Part shown: in pieces, positions 25,733 to 36,600 of the stretch
How positions within the stretch are numbered: the stretch's first letter is position 1
Layout: each line of letters begins with the position of its first letter
Assembly (NCBI RefSeq): GCF_036324505.1
Contig: NC_086366.1
Span: 19,360,927 to 19,424,926, forward strand
DNA: 64,000 bases
Source of the DNA: Eleginops maclovinus
Lineage: Eukaryota; Chordata; Actinopteri; Perciformes; Eleginopidae
Direction: 5' to 3'
Notes under the pieces: generated by a model
What the model saw: only the letters and a program-made list of their open reading frames with translations
Told to the model about the DNA's origin: nothing
The model's database searches: none
Program-made: the position numbers and the translations under genes

Positions 25733-26292
25733 GATGACAATTCCCCCCTTTTATACAGAAGTATAAGTGACCTCCCGACTAGCTTAGTTTATCGGCTATC
25801 ACCTCTCGTAGGAAGTCAAGGACGTGCTGTGTAACCGCATGAAACGTCCGGGCACAACACATGAGAACCGCTTCAGTTCCGTCTGTCTCGTTTCCTAGCA
25901 ACCATTCAATGCCAGAAGGTACAATTTTACATTGACCAACAAATGTGATTTAATTTCAATGATTCAACATTGGTTAGATTTGTATACAAATAACATATCC
26001 AAATACAATAAAGGTTTTATTTACATTACACCTCTAACGTTACAGTAGGTGGGCTCGCTGTAAGCAACTGCAATATTAAACTACTGACGTTGTAGCCTTG
26101 TATTTAAAAGATAGCGTTAGAGAGACTTAAAGATGTATATGAATACATATATTAGGAGTCCTAATTAGGACCTTAGGACCATACGAGTTTGACATTGTTA
26201 GCATTAGTCGCCAGATGAGCACCTCTAGGCTAACACTGTAGCTGTATCAGTACACTACCATTTTCAGTAGCGTAAGTAGGGAAGTAGGTAAC
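25733..26292 (-). promoter_or_regulatory. ndufc2 5' flank
   Basis: Sequence upstream of the ndufc2 start, moderately CpG-rich to about 25900, without a clear TATA box, as expected for a housekeeping gene. Exact start sites are not visible. Confidence 0.35.
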
Positions 26293-26300
26293 GTAGTTAG

Positions 26301-27546
26301 CAGGGACGTGCACAGACATTTGGAGGGGCTATTGCTCTTAACCGGAAAAAGGGCTTCTAACTAATTACCTTAAATAAACTCACTAATTAATGAAACCAGT
26401 TCAATACGCATTATTCTTATTCTTATCATTCTTTATGAGCGCAGTAACGGTAAGGTATTGAATTACTTATTAATTTAGTATTCCATAACTTAATAACAGA
26501 GATGGTCAAACTAAAATGGTAGAGACATGGCAGAAATCCTACAATGAAGCGAGACAGTGAAGCCTTCTCCCTTTGTGAGAGGGCGATCAAGAGAAGAGAG
26601 CGAGTGTTGAGGGAGTTTACGGAGCAGATGAGAAGACATAGATGCACAATAACAAGTATATTGAGGTGTTTTTCTGTAAATAACCGACGGTGTGAAGAGG
26701 AAGTAAAGTCCCCAATTTTCCAAAATCCCGACACTAGAGGCGGTCTTAACGCATCGGCACCAATAGCCTACACTATACTAAATATTATATGTATACAACG
26801 TAAAATGTGTAATCACACACTTAGCGATATAGAACATAAATAATAAAAACTAACCTGGTTTAAAACACTTTTGTGGCCATACTGTGTGGAATTAGTTCAC
26901 ACTGAAACGAGTTATTCATTCAGAATTTCGCGGGCAATTATATAGAAGAAGAAGAAGAAGAAGAAGAAGAAGAAGAAGAAGAAGAAGAAGAAGAAGAAGA
27001 AGAAGAAGAAGAAGAAGAAGAATTAGAAGAAGAAGAAGAATTAGAAGAAGAATTAGAAAAAAAAAAGAATAACGCTGCTAACGCTAAATGCTAACGCTAA
27101 GGCTACACTAATTGTATTGCTGCGAACAAGCACCACGCTATTGAAACATCAACTTTGCTATAATGTTATTTCAACTTGCTATGTGTTTTTAAAGCATATT
27201 TGAAAACGGGGACATTACCGGGGACAGATTGACCCGGGGATTGGCCACCAAAGCCAGTCAGGCATTTGGTATGATCACCTTAGAGAGGTATGAGGCCGGA
27301 CTCGGAGGGCTTTCCTTTACTCTCAGCTGTCAGATTGTAAACAAAGTCACGTGACTGGGGGCAGATGACAGCGCTGACAAGGTGTGTTTCCCCCAGCGAG
27401 ACGCTACAATACTTATTGTTGGCTTATCTTGTTGATTCGGCCGCAACGGAAAAAATAAAAAACTCTCACTCTCTCCAGAAGGGCAGGTCAGCCAAAAAGG
27501 GCAAACGGGCCATGGCAACATTAGCCCGTACCTGTGCACGTCCCTG
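26301..27546. mobile_element. Non-autonomous hAT-type DNA transposon, 1246 bp
   Basis: The element has perfect 15-bp terminal inverted repeats: CAGGGACGTGCACAG at 26301-26315 and its reverse complement at 27532-27546. It is flanked by a perfect 8-bp target duplication, GTAGTTAG, at 26293-26300 and 27547-27554. The 8-bp duplication and CAG-starting termini are hallmarks of the hAT superfamily. Inside are short ORFs (plus 26544-26843, 99 codons; plus 27365-27550; minus 26426-26734) without a recognisable transposase, plus a long GAA tract. It sits about 570 bases upstream of the ndufc2 start codon. Confidence 0.93.
26944..27056. repeat. (GAA)n purine tract inside the hAT element
   Basis: About 25 near-perfect GAA units, then interrupted units (AGAATTAGAAG) and an A run. 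The strand is pure purine for about 75 bases. Confidence 0.95.
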
Positions 27547-27554
27547 GTAGTTAG

Positions 27555-28203
27555 TTAAAGCGTATAAGAAGGCCTACTTCAATTTTTGGATTCATGACAG
27601 GAAATATTTTATTTTGTAACAAATAGGTGAAGGAATTGTGCAGTATCAAAACACAAAACTAATTGGGTTATGCCTGCATGACAGAAGTAAAACATATGAA
27701 TGAATGAAGGGACACAAATTAGTTTAATCACATTGAGAATATACGTTTTCAATTAGTGTTTGGTTTTTTGTTGCTTTTCTATTTTTCTGAATATTAAACA
27801 AAATATCCATGATAAATAGGGAAAAGTTTCCCCCCCAAAAGCCTTTAAACATTATCAGTTCTATCAATCCAAAAATATTTTTGTAATGCAACTGAAAAAG
27901 CTGTCCCAAAAAAAGGACCTAGCTGAAACCAAGGTGGTAAATCATATCCATGCATTTTATTCTCTACACTGAGTGATGATGGTATCTTTTGCATGGGAAC
28001 TGATGACATCATCTGAGTGCAGTCCTCCTCCTCCTCCTCCTCCTCCTCCTCCTCCTCCTCCTCCATCAGACAGGCTGCTGCCGAGCTGCTGAGGATACAC
28101 AGCCAAAGGAAATATGCCCTGCCCAGCAGTGGCTTTGCCTATTTGATGAGGTGACCTATGCATGCCAAGTGGTTTTAAGTCCGGGGATATCCCCTTGTTT
28201 TTG
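27555..28203 (+). promoter_or_regulatory. rab30 upstream region with possible 5' UTR exon
   Basis: Noncoding sequence between the hAT element and rab30. A strong donor, TTTTTG|GTAAGT, follows 28203 and a (CCT)n tract lies just before, so an untranslated first exon ending at 28203 is likely. It would splice to the acceptor at 29405, six bases before the rab30 ATG. No coding potential was recognised here. Confidence 0.4.
28023..28064. repeat. (CCT)n microsatellite, about 14 units
   Basis: A perfect polypyrimidine CTC tract close to the presumed rab30 promoter. The Glu- and Gly-rich minus-strand frames are repeat artefacts. Confidence 0.97.
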
Positions 28204-29405
28204 GTAAGTAAAAACTATATCTCGGTTAGCAGAGATGACTTAGATTTCTCTCTCCTGCATCTGCAGATTGTGCCAAAATGGCTAGTTGCACGGTAGCTGC
28301 TAGTTGCTACTTTCGCTAGCTTCGCCCTAATGGCCATCGACACAGGCTGAAAGCAAATCATTATTTGGAAGAAATGTAACGGTAACTTAGATTCAGTCCA
28401 TGCAAAATGTGCTATAATGTTGATTTCCATTACAAAACAAGAAAAAAGGGCGGAAGAGGAAATGCGACACAGTCAACAATTTGTATGCAAATGATTTCAG
28501 TAAACGTAACCCTAGAATATGGTCCATTGTATTTAGGGTGGCATTCGGTGATTTGCATCTTCTGGCAAACAACAGTTTGATTTCTTTTATTATTATTATT
28601 TTACAATGAGACGTTTTCACGCACGCACAGGCCTACTCAAAGCTGGTGTCGGAGCAAATGTAACGGTATATTCCAGAGAATACTAAAGTTGTGTTACTAT
28701 CTATTACATGCATCTCACCGTGTAATGTGTGGACAATGACAGAAGCAACAGACCCATCAGCTACAGATATGCGTTTAATATTGCAGATCATTCTTTCCAG
28801 CAGTGTTTCCAGCCTCCGTGGCTCCGTTATAGCTCTAAAAGGGTGCACGACCCCCTAAAAACTGCGATGAGCAAAACTATTAGGAAATGAGAGGACCAAA
28901 CATTTCCTCTGTGGTCAGTGGCATTAATGATAGACTATGAAAACCAAGTAAAGAAAATGTTGTATTTTATGGCATATCAAACCAGAATCAAGGAGGGGCA
29001 ACTATAACATTAATCACCATATCATTTTACTGATACTTGTTGAACATAAACTGTAGTTTTGAGTAAGTTGTTAAATTTTTTGAATACATTTTGTTATCAT
29101 CCATTTTCCAGCACTGTTAGTGTATTTATGCAATACACCTAGATCAGAATCAAAATGTACTTTCTGAAGATGTGAACCACGCCATAATTCATTAACAAGT
29201 GAAGATTATTCAGCTAAAATGTCAGCTGTTATCCTTCTGAGGATGCAACAGTTAGTTATTGTTTCCTCAGCATCCTAACTTCACCACCTTTCAGAATTGT
29301 ACCAGTAGCATCAACATCCACTTGAAATGTGATCCACTTCGTCAAATGCCATGCATTGATTTCATTTAATTTAATACCCCATATTTTCCTTTTATTTTTT
29401 TACAG
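28204..29405 (+). other. Presumed rab30 5' UTR intron
   Basis: About 1.2 kb of AT-rich DNA ending in a polypyrimidine tract and TTTTTTACAG at 29405. It contains small ORFs on the minus strand only (such as 28393-28620), none recognisable. Confidence 0.4.
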
Positions 29406-29411
29406 TTTAAC

Positions 29412-31054
29412 ATGAGCATGGAAGATTATGACTACCTGTTCAAAATAGTTCTGATTGGAAATGCTGGAGTTGGGAAGACATGTCTTGTCCGGCGTTTTAC
29501 TCAGGTTTGTATGAGTTTCAGTTTATGAGTTTGAAGTAATTAATTTACAGAGTATAAGAGTATCATACTCTCTATTTCTGTTTTCATTTTAGGGCCTTTT
29601 CCCACCTGGACAAGGGGCTACTATTGGAGTAGATTTCATGATTAAAACAGTGGAAATCAAAGGGGAGAAGGTCAAGGTACCCAGACATCGAAACGTTGTT
29701 TTATACATAATCAGATCATGCCTTAATGTTTATCAAAAATATTTTCAATGGAAAGTGGTTGATTTCATAAACTTTGTTTTCTAGCTGCAGATATGGGACA
29801 CAGCTGGGCAGGAGAGATTCCGCTCCATTACTCAGAGTTATTACCGTAGTGCCAACGCCCTCATTCTCACATACGACATTACTTGTGAGGACTCCTTCAG
29901 GTGCCTTCCAGAGTGGCTGAGGGAGATCGAGCAGTATGCCAACACCCAGGTGGTGACTATATTAGTCGGTAAGATTTACTTTGCACTTGATTAAGTGCGG
30001 GGCCTTTAAAAAAAAAAATCAGTGTTAATCATTAGAACACTGAAAAATGGTGTGCAATTTCTTTTATTGAACCAGACTGCTTTCACTTTAAACATGATTG
30101 AACATACATTTTATTGTGTGATTTTCCCTTCATAATAATTGTATTTTAATCAAAATATTAGACACTGTCTTTGCTTAAATGTACCACACACAAGCATTCA
30201 CACACGCCATTTTAGTATCTATTTCATATCCTTGAGATGAAAGGGCAGTTTCCCCCACTAGTGGGCTCTTTGTCCGCATTAGTCTGACAATTGGTCACTC
30301 TAGTTTGGCCTTCTGCTTTTACAGCAACTAGGGTCTTTTTTCTCTAACTAGTTCCAACATAAGCCTTACTAGTGATTCCAGGCAACACACTAGTGCCACT
30401 GTAGTCTCTAACTACTGACATAAAACAAGTGAAGATTTTAAGCCACACTCAAAACAGTATGACTATTGAGAATTTCGCTAGTTCACTTAATTAACACCTT
30501 GGGCCTCAATAGTTTACTATTAAGCAAAACCGGGGCTTGAAGCAGTAACAATTTTTGTCTTAAATAGTTAACCAGTTGATAAAAGTATGTAAAACTAGTA
30601 AAGCAAAAACACACTCCTTCTAGTTGACTAGTGAGCATTTTGGCTCACACTAGTACATTTAGGAAGGAACTGCTGCTGTTTTCAAGGATATAAAATAGAC
30701 ACTTTTAACTGCTTGTCATACTTCCATCCACACCCCCTGATGAACAAACTTTGTTGTGATAAATGTCACGTGTGATGACAGATAAATGCTCTATGTCTCC
30801 CAGGTAATAAAATAGATCTGTCAGAGAAGAGAGAGGTCCTGAGACAGAGGGCTGAAGACTTCGCTGAGTCTCAGAGCATGCTGTATCTGGAGACCTCAGC
30901 CAAAGAGTCCGACAATGTTGAGAAACTTTTCCTGGACCTGGCCTGTGAACTCATTCGAGAGGCCAAACAGAACAAGCTGGATAACAATGACACTGCCCCA
31001 ATGCCCGGCGAGGGTAAAACCATCAGTTACTTGACCTGCTGCAACCTCAATTAG
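29412..31054 (+). CDS. rab30: Ras-related GTPase Rab30
   Basis: Small GTPase of the Golgi, involved in Golgi structure and trafficking. Four coding exons, 29412-29504, 29593-29676, 29785-29968 and 30804-31054, give 203 residues, the same as human RAB30, with all sites GT/AG. The N-terminus [16 protein letters not shown] differs little from human. The P-loop GNAGVGKT is at 16-23, the switch I Thr in GATIG at 41, WDTAGQE at 63-69, NKID at 122-125 and ETSAK at 150-154. The C-terminus is YLTCCNLN, with the prenylated Cys pair at 199-200 followed by three residues, as in human CCNFN. An upstream ATG two codons earlier is absent; the acceptor lies six bases before the ATG. Intron 3 holds a foldback element. 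A likely poly(A) signal is at 31877-31882. Confidence 0.97.
30205..30715. mobile_element. Imperfect inverted-repeat (MITE-like foldback) in rab30 intron 3
   Basis: The left arm (about 30205-30350) and the reverse complement of the right arm (about 30590-30715) align over roughly 100 bases with gaps. For example TCTATTTCATATCCTTGA pairs with TCTATTTTATATCCTTGA, CAGTTTCC with CAGTTCC, and both arms carry ACTAGTG, then GCTC or GAGCC, then TTAGTC or CTAGTC. ACTAGT/CTAGTT motifs recur throughout. Terminal sequence and target duplication are not clear, so the superfamily is not assigned. Confidence 0.6.
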
Positions 31055-33360
31055 AGAGAGCTCAGACTTCTGCACATGGTAACTCAGTAGTCATTGACTG
31101 TAGAGGACATACGGCAGAGCCCCAATGCCTACGTCCCTCTAAGATGGCATAAAGCCACTTCTTAGTCATTTCTAGCCCCATGCCTTTTTTAAAGCTGTAC
31201 ACAAGAGTTAGTCAACTGTAGTTTGGCCTTGCAGGCACAAGCATTTAAGATGCTTCAGTCTGGAAATATTTTTCATCAATGCAACAGGATGTAAAGTTTT
31301 CTGCCTGATGCATCCAGGAATAGGAGTAGGGCTCCATTTGTCTTCTTCATTGTCAAGTGACAGATTTATTTTTCTGTTTGGGCTTTAGTATCCATTATCA
31401 TTAAACATTTATTTTCACCAGCAGTATTATGTCAGTAAAGGTTATACCAGGTATTTTGTTACAGATTCCAAATAGCTGACAACAAGTGTCATGATCATTG
31501 GAGGTTATCAGTAAATGATAACAATATGTTTACATACAGTACGATTTTTAGATGACCAAGTCTGATCAAGTTGCAAGAAGGTTTTGCAAACTTGCCCTAA
31601 AATCTTTTGCACAATCATTTATTCCCTGCTAGTTTCTTCTGCTCTGAGAAACTGCATACAATTTTAATCTCATTTATGTGTAGTTATTTGCACCCGTCAT
31701 AAACTGTGAAATATTTGTTTCCAATATAGGATTTCTACTTGCTGCTAAAATATTTCTTTTGTGTCAGTTAAGATGAACTGAAACACATACAATTACTAAA
31801 ATGACACAGTATTATGTGACCTTTTTGTTTTCTTCTTCGTAGCATACTTGCATTGCTTCGATTAGTCTGTTTATATAATAAAGCAGTTGGAAAGGCCTCA
31901 GATATTGTCAATCATCAGTAGAAAATATAAACATTTTAATGAATTTACTTTTTTATTTGACTGTCAGTGGTTTATTTTACCCATAGACGTAAATATTTCT
32001 GCCTTTGTGGTTGCTGCCTAGCAATGAAATTGTATCACTTCTTATTTGTTTGAAGGGATATGTTCATGTAGTTTCGTATAACTTGTTGTACTTCATATTC
32101 TTTTAATGTGTAATTTCTTGATTGTCCAGCATGTATTGCCATAATTTGTAGTGTCTAACTTTATCAATTTATATATTTGCCATAACTGTAATGTACTGTA
32201 TTGCACAATTGCCATATACTGCACAGTTATTATTTTATTGTAACATTATGTATTTTGTTGTACTGACTTGTAGTACACCTTGGCACTTTGCTTTTATACT
32301 TATTATTTTCTGTAATCCCTTCGTACAACCGGCGAGCATTTTGTTTTGCCTTTTACCTAGAATTAACAGCAGTGATTTATTGTTAATCCCTTGCATATCC
32401 TTGTCAACACAATATGGAACATTTGAGGAAAACGCTATTGGGATATTGTGCTTCTTTTCCTTTATGTATACAAAATAATTCCTAAAAAAAATGAATCTGT
32501 ATAACATAAAATAATTACACTAAAACCGTGTATTTGTGGTGTTATTGCTTATGGCCAATCATTGCCATGACTATTTACTGCCCTCCTGCGGCGACAACGA
32601 GTTACTATACCTATTGAAAGTCTTATTTTGAAAGATATCACCGGAAGTGGTAGTATGCCATAATGTCTACTGAAGCAAGTATGAGTAATTTTATGTCGCA
32701 GTTCCTTGCAATGACCACAAGAAGGTTAGCCAACCATCGTGATTAATCCAAACACTGTAAACTAATTACTACTGTAAACCTATGAATTTCCCCCATTTGA
32801 CCCAGGATTACAATCAAAATAAATAAAAAAACATTTAACTCAATGACATACCTATAAATAATAAAACAAGAGAATATGAAAAGGGACGTTATAGTTTATA
32901 GGTTTTTCAAACAATATTAAGCCCTGCACTCTTGTCATTTAGCTTTCTCTGCGAGAAAGCTAGAGGGCAGCTAGCACTGGTGATTTTAATTAAAGGTCAT
33001 TTCCACCTAATCATAAATGCACACAACTTTTAAATGTTAATGAAACACATATTTGTGAAAAACAGTTAACTAATTCATTGTAAAGAAACGGACTACAGTT
33101 GCCCACTTGATTTTTCATTTCCTTTGTAGATTTTTCACAATAAAAGTCTCAAATTAGAAGAAGTTTGAATAAATATGTATACCGTGGCAACACAAAGCGG
33201 ATTAATGCTTGTGACAAACGTAAAAAGGTCTCGTTAGTGATGGGAGCTTTGGGCTTATTTCCATGTATGCCTGTATCCTATAGTATAATACTTGCTTTGT
33301 AAGATATACCCGTGTGTCTCAAGCGTAGCATCAACGTGCCCACGTTAAACTCAAATTCCC
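31055..33360 (+). other. rab30 3' UTR and rab30-prcp intergenic DNA
   Basis: The first 0.85 kb is the likely rab30 3' UTR, with AATAAA at 31877-31882. From there to about 33360 the DNA is AT-rich with no recognisable gene. A short hairpin, AGCTTTCTC-TGC-GAGAAAGCT, lies at 32941-32961. Confidence 0.45.
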
Positions 33361-33460
33361 ATCAACCGTTGCGAGCATATTTACAGTGGGAACCATCTGC
33401 TTTCTTCGGACTGCTAGCCGGCTACAGTGAAATTAAAGTTATGAAAGTGTTGCGCAGACA

Positions 33461-33679
33461 TTGAACCTGATGCTTGCTGTGCACCAGCGGGTTGCCTCTG
33501 CTCCGCTGCTAAATATTGGTCACATGCTGTCTGACAACACCTCTCTGGATTTGCTGACAGGCGAGTCGTACTTCCTCTTTTACGGGACAGGTCTCATCTT
33601 CACAGAGCCAGCAAAGAAGATCATGCGACCTGACTATCATGTGCTGAAGTCAGATCAGTGTGTTGTAAGCTGTGTGTGA
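33461..33679 (+). other. Upstream ORF ahead of prcp, 72 codons
   Basis: An ATG-initiated frame stops 11 bases before the prcp ATG and is in a different frame. If the prcp transcript starts upstream of 33461 without an intervening splice, ribosomes would meet this ORF first. The peptide is not recognised. Transcript start is unknown, so its status is a hypothesis. Confidence 0.35.
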
Positions 33680-33690
33680 CAGAAGCAGCA

Positions 33691-36600
33691 ATGAAGGCTG
33701 GAGAGAGGTTTGTGGACAGAGCTGCAGTTACCTGCATCCTAACGCTGTGTCTCGGCTGTCTGCATGTGATCGCCCACAAACAACAACTTTTCTCAAGGCG
33801 CGGGGGCTCAAATTCCTCCACTGAGAGCCCCATCAGCTATGAAACACTTTACTTTGACCAAAAGGTGAGCTCAAAATGTATATATATATATATTTTAAAA
33901 CTCATCTGTTCTATGAAAACAACATGTGCAGACCAAAATCAACACAAGTCTCTTCCTCTTTCACTTCTTTCTGTTTTACTTTTACATAAACTCTTTAAAG
34001 GTTTGGTTTGTTTTCTATAAAGGTTGCATTTAGTAGTGTAGATAAATCATTATAATCCCTTTATTTTATGAATGAAACAAATATAGTAATCAGACTAGTG
34101 TTTTATTGTCAATAGGATCTAAACAAAACAAGCATTATTACAAAATATGTTATAATTTCTGGTTTATTAAAGTTTGCTTACTTTTTTATTTGCTACTACA
34201 AGCTTGGGCTCATTGTTTACTGTTTTCTCGTTTATGTGACACTTGCTCTTTCTAAAATCTTAATTCACTTTATTCTGTAGCAGTTGTTCATGTGTTGTTT
34301 CGGCAGACAATAGCTGTTTTACTCTGGCTTCCTGTAGTGAAGGGAAAATCTACACCATTGACTCTGTTCCTACCGCCTTGGCTCTCTGCCTGAAAAGGTC
34401 TCCGGGGCCCACTGAATGTGTACCACATTACCTGAAGGGGCCTTGAGAGATCTTCATTCAGCCTTAACATTTTACATTTACTGTTACTTCATGGATAATC
34501 ACATGGCATGTAGATTGTATGCTGATTGGCAGCATCATGTTCAGTGACATGTGAACCTGACTCATACAGTCTGACTCATACTGACAATGCTGCTGTGTCT
34601 AAAATGCTGCATTCAGGGATTTAACGAAAGGGAAACTCAAGAACTGACCATGTTTAGTCTTTATAACTTTATAGACAAGTTATGTGTCCGTATTCACATG
34701 TAGCCGATACATCTGCAACAATTGTTACAATCACCACTATTTTGGTAATCAATTGATGGTTAATGTAATTTTTAATGCAATAATAGCTAATAAAATGCTG
34801 TCCTCTCAAATATGCAGATTTCCTGCTTTTCAATTAATCAATATTACATAAAGAAAATATCATTTGACTTTCAACTTACAAAGCAGACATTTATAGACAT
34901 CAGACTTTGAGGAACTTGTATTTTTTAGTATCTTTGACATTTTCTATATAATTTCTAATAATCGACAGTTTAATCAATATTGAAAGTGACTTTTAGTTGC
35001 AGCCCTGATTTGCTAAAACTTTAGGAAAATACAATCAAGTTCATAATAAAGTAAAAACAGTGGAAACAGTGTGTCATGCTGATTCAACCAAGTAAGCAAG
35101 AGTTAAAGTGTGAGTGTTAATTAACACTTCAGAATAATACACAGATTGTTATAGAGTGTATCACTACATAATATCTGTTTCTTTAGAGACATAAAGAAAA
35201 TATTTGCTGCCTTCTGTTGTCTTGCATTATTTTATATGTGTTTTGGACTGTTCAGAGAGTCCAAAACTCATTGATAATCAGTGTATCAAGAAAACTATAC
35301 ATTGACACTGAAAATAACAGTTGCACTGTGTAGTATATAATGCGTTGGCACAGAACATTATTTGGATTAGGGGACAATGCTCCACACCTGGTCCAACCCA
35401 CGACATCCTGCCTAATCAGACATGCTGACAAGAAGATAAAGAGCGTTTCCTCCCTACTGATGCCCATTGTCTTGTCTGATGTGCTTTCTTTATCCAATCA
35501 CCAAACAAATTGTGTGCTTCTTCTTGACAAGCTGAACAAATAAAATCCCTTCAATCCACTCTTCAGTACCAGAAGCAAATCTGCTATTTGTGCAAAATAA
35601 TCATCAATCATGCTGCCATCACATCCACTCTCTGTGGGACATGCTGCTGCGAGGACAGCACCAAGTGAACTAGGAGAGGAAATCCTCTTCACTGCATTTT
35701 GCCTCCAGACAATAAATGGAAGTGTCCTTTAGCATCCTCCAAATTAACTGCTGTAGTTTACTGGAGCACATGGTTTGGTGGTTTCCCTCCTGCCTTCAAT
35801 TGCTTGTTTGTAACACCAGATGCGTCTCCTTTCTCGTCCAATAGCTTAAGTTCTGGTCCAGTAGATGTTAAGTGTGTGAATTGAATTTTAATTGGATCAG
35901 AACTGTTCATGTGCTGCCTGCAGACACCACATGGTGGCACTACTCATCAGGGTGTGGATTTGTTATGAAACCACTTTTAAAGGTTTTGTGATATGCATAC
36001 TGAGTGGGTGGAAGTGATACAGTATCACCAGGGGCCCTTTTTGGTTTGGATATTCAACCACTTTAGTTTGCATTTAGGTCATGGTTTTATTGCTGTTTGC
36101 ATTTCAAGAGAGTTTGGATTTCAATAATTGAAGAGTTTAGCTCCCAAAATATGAATTCTAACAATTTAGAAACCCTGGTTTGAATAAGAAGTTCACAAAA
36201 ATAAATTACCTATAACTTTTTACAGCAACTTTAAATGCTTTGTTCGCAAAATTCTAACTTAAACTGTGAGACTTATGACCAGTTCCATTGAAACCTAATT
36301 TGCTGCCAAACTGCCGAAATGTTCCTTTTAAACGGTCCCATGGTCCCCTCACACTTAATAGCATTGCCAAGCGCTGAGGAGTCGAGGCTTGAATGAACAC
36401 ATTGAGGCCCCAGAATCTTTTTGGTGTCACTGGCTCATAAAATTGCTGCGTCCTTTGTATCCACTGAGGAGGGAAGTGAGTGAGGAGGGGGGAAAAAACA
36501 ACAAAAAAACATTTTGTATGAAGAGTTGGTGCTGTTTCAAGGGTCGGACAACTCTGCGCAGCCTCTTGGGGCCGTCTTCTCCGTGAGGCGGTTGGTGTCT

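Noticed and set aside
26544..26843. 99-codon ORF inside the hAT element
   Set aside because: No transposase or zinc-finger motif visible; the element appears non-autonomous.
27845..28163. Poly-Glu and poly-Gly minus-strand ORFs
   Set aside because: Produced by the (CCT)n tract, not a gene.
35927..35940. CTCF-like motif in prcp intron 1
   Set aside because: Two mismatches at informative positions; too weak to list separately.
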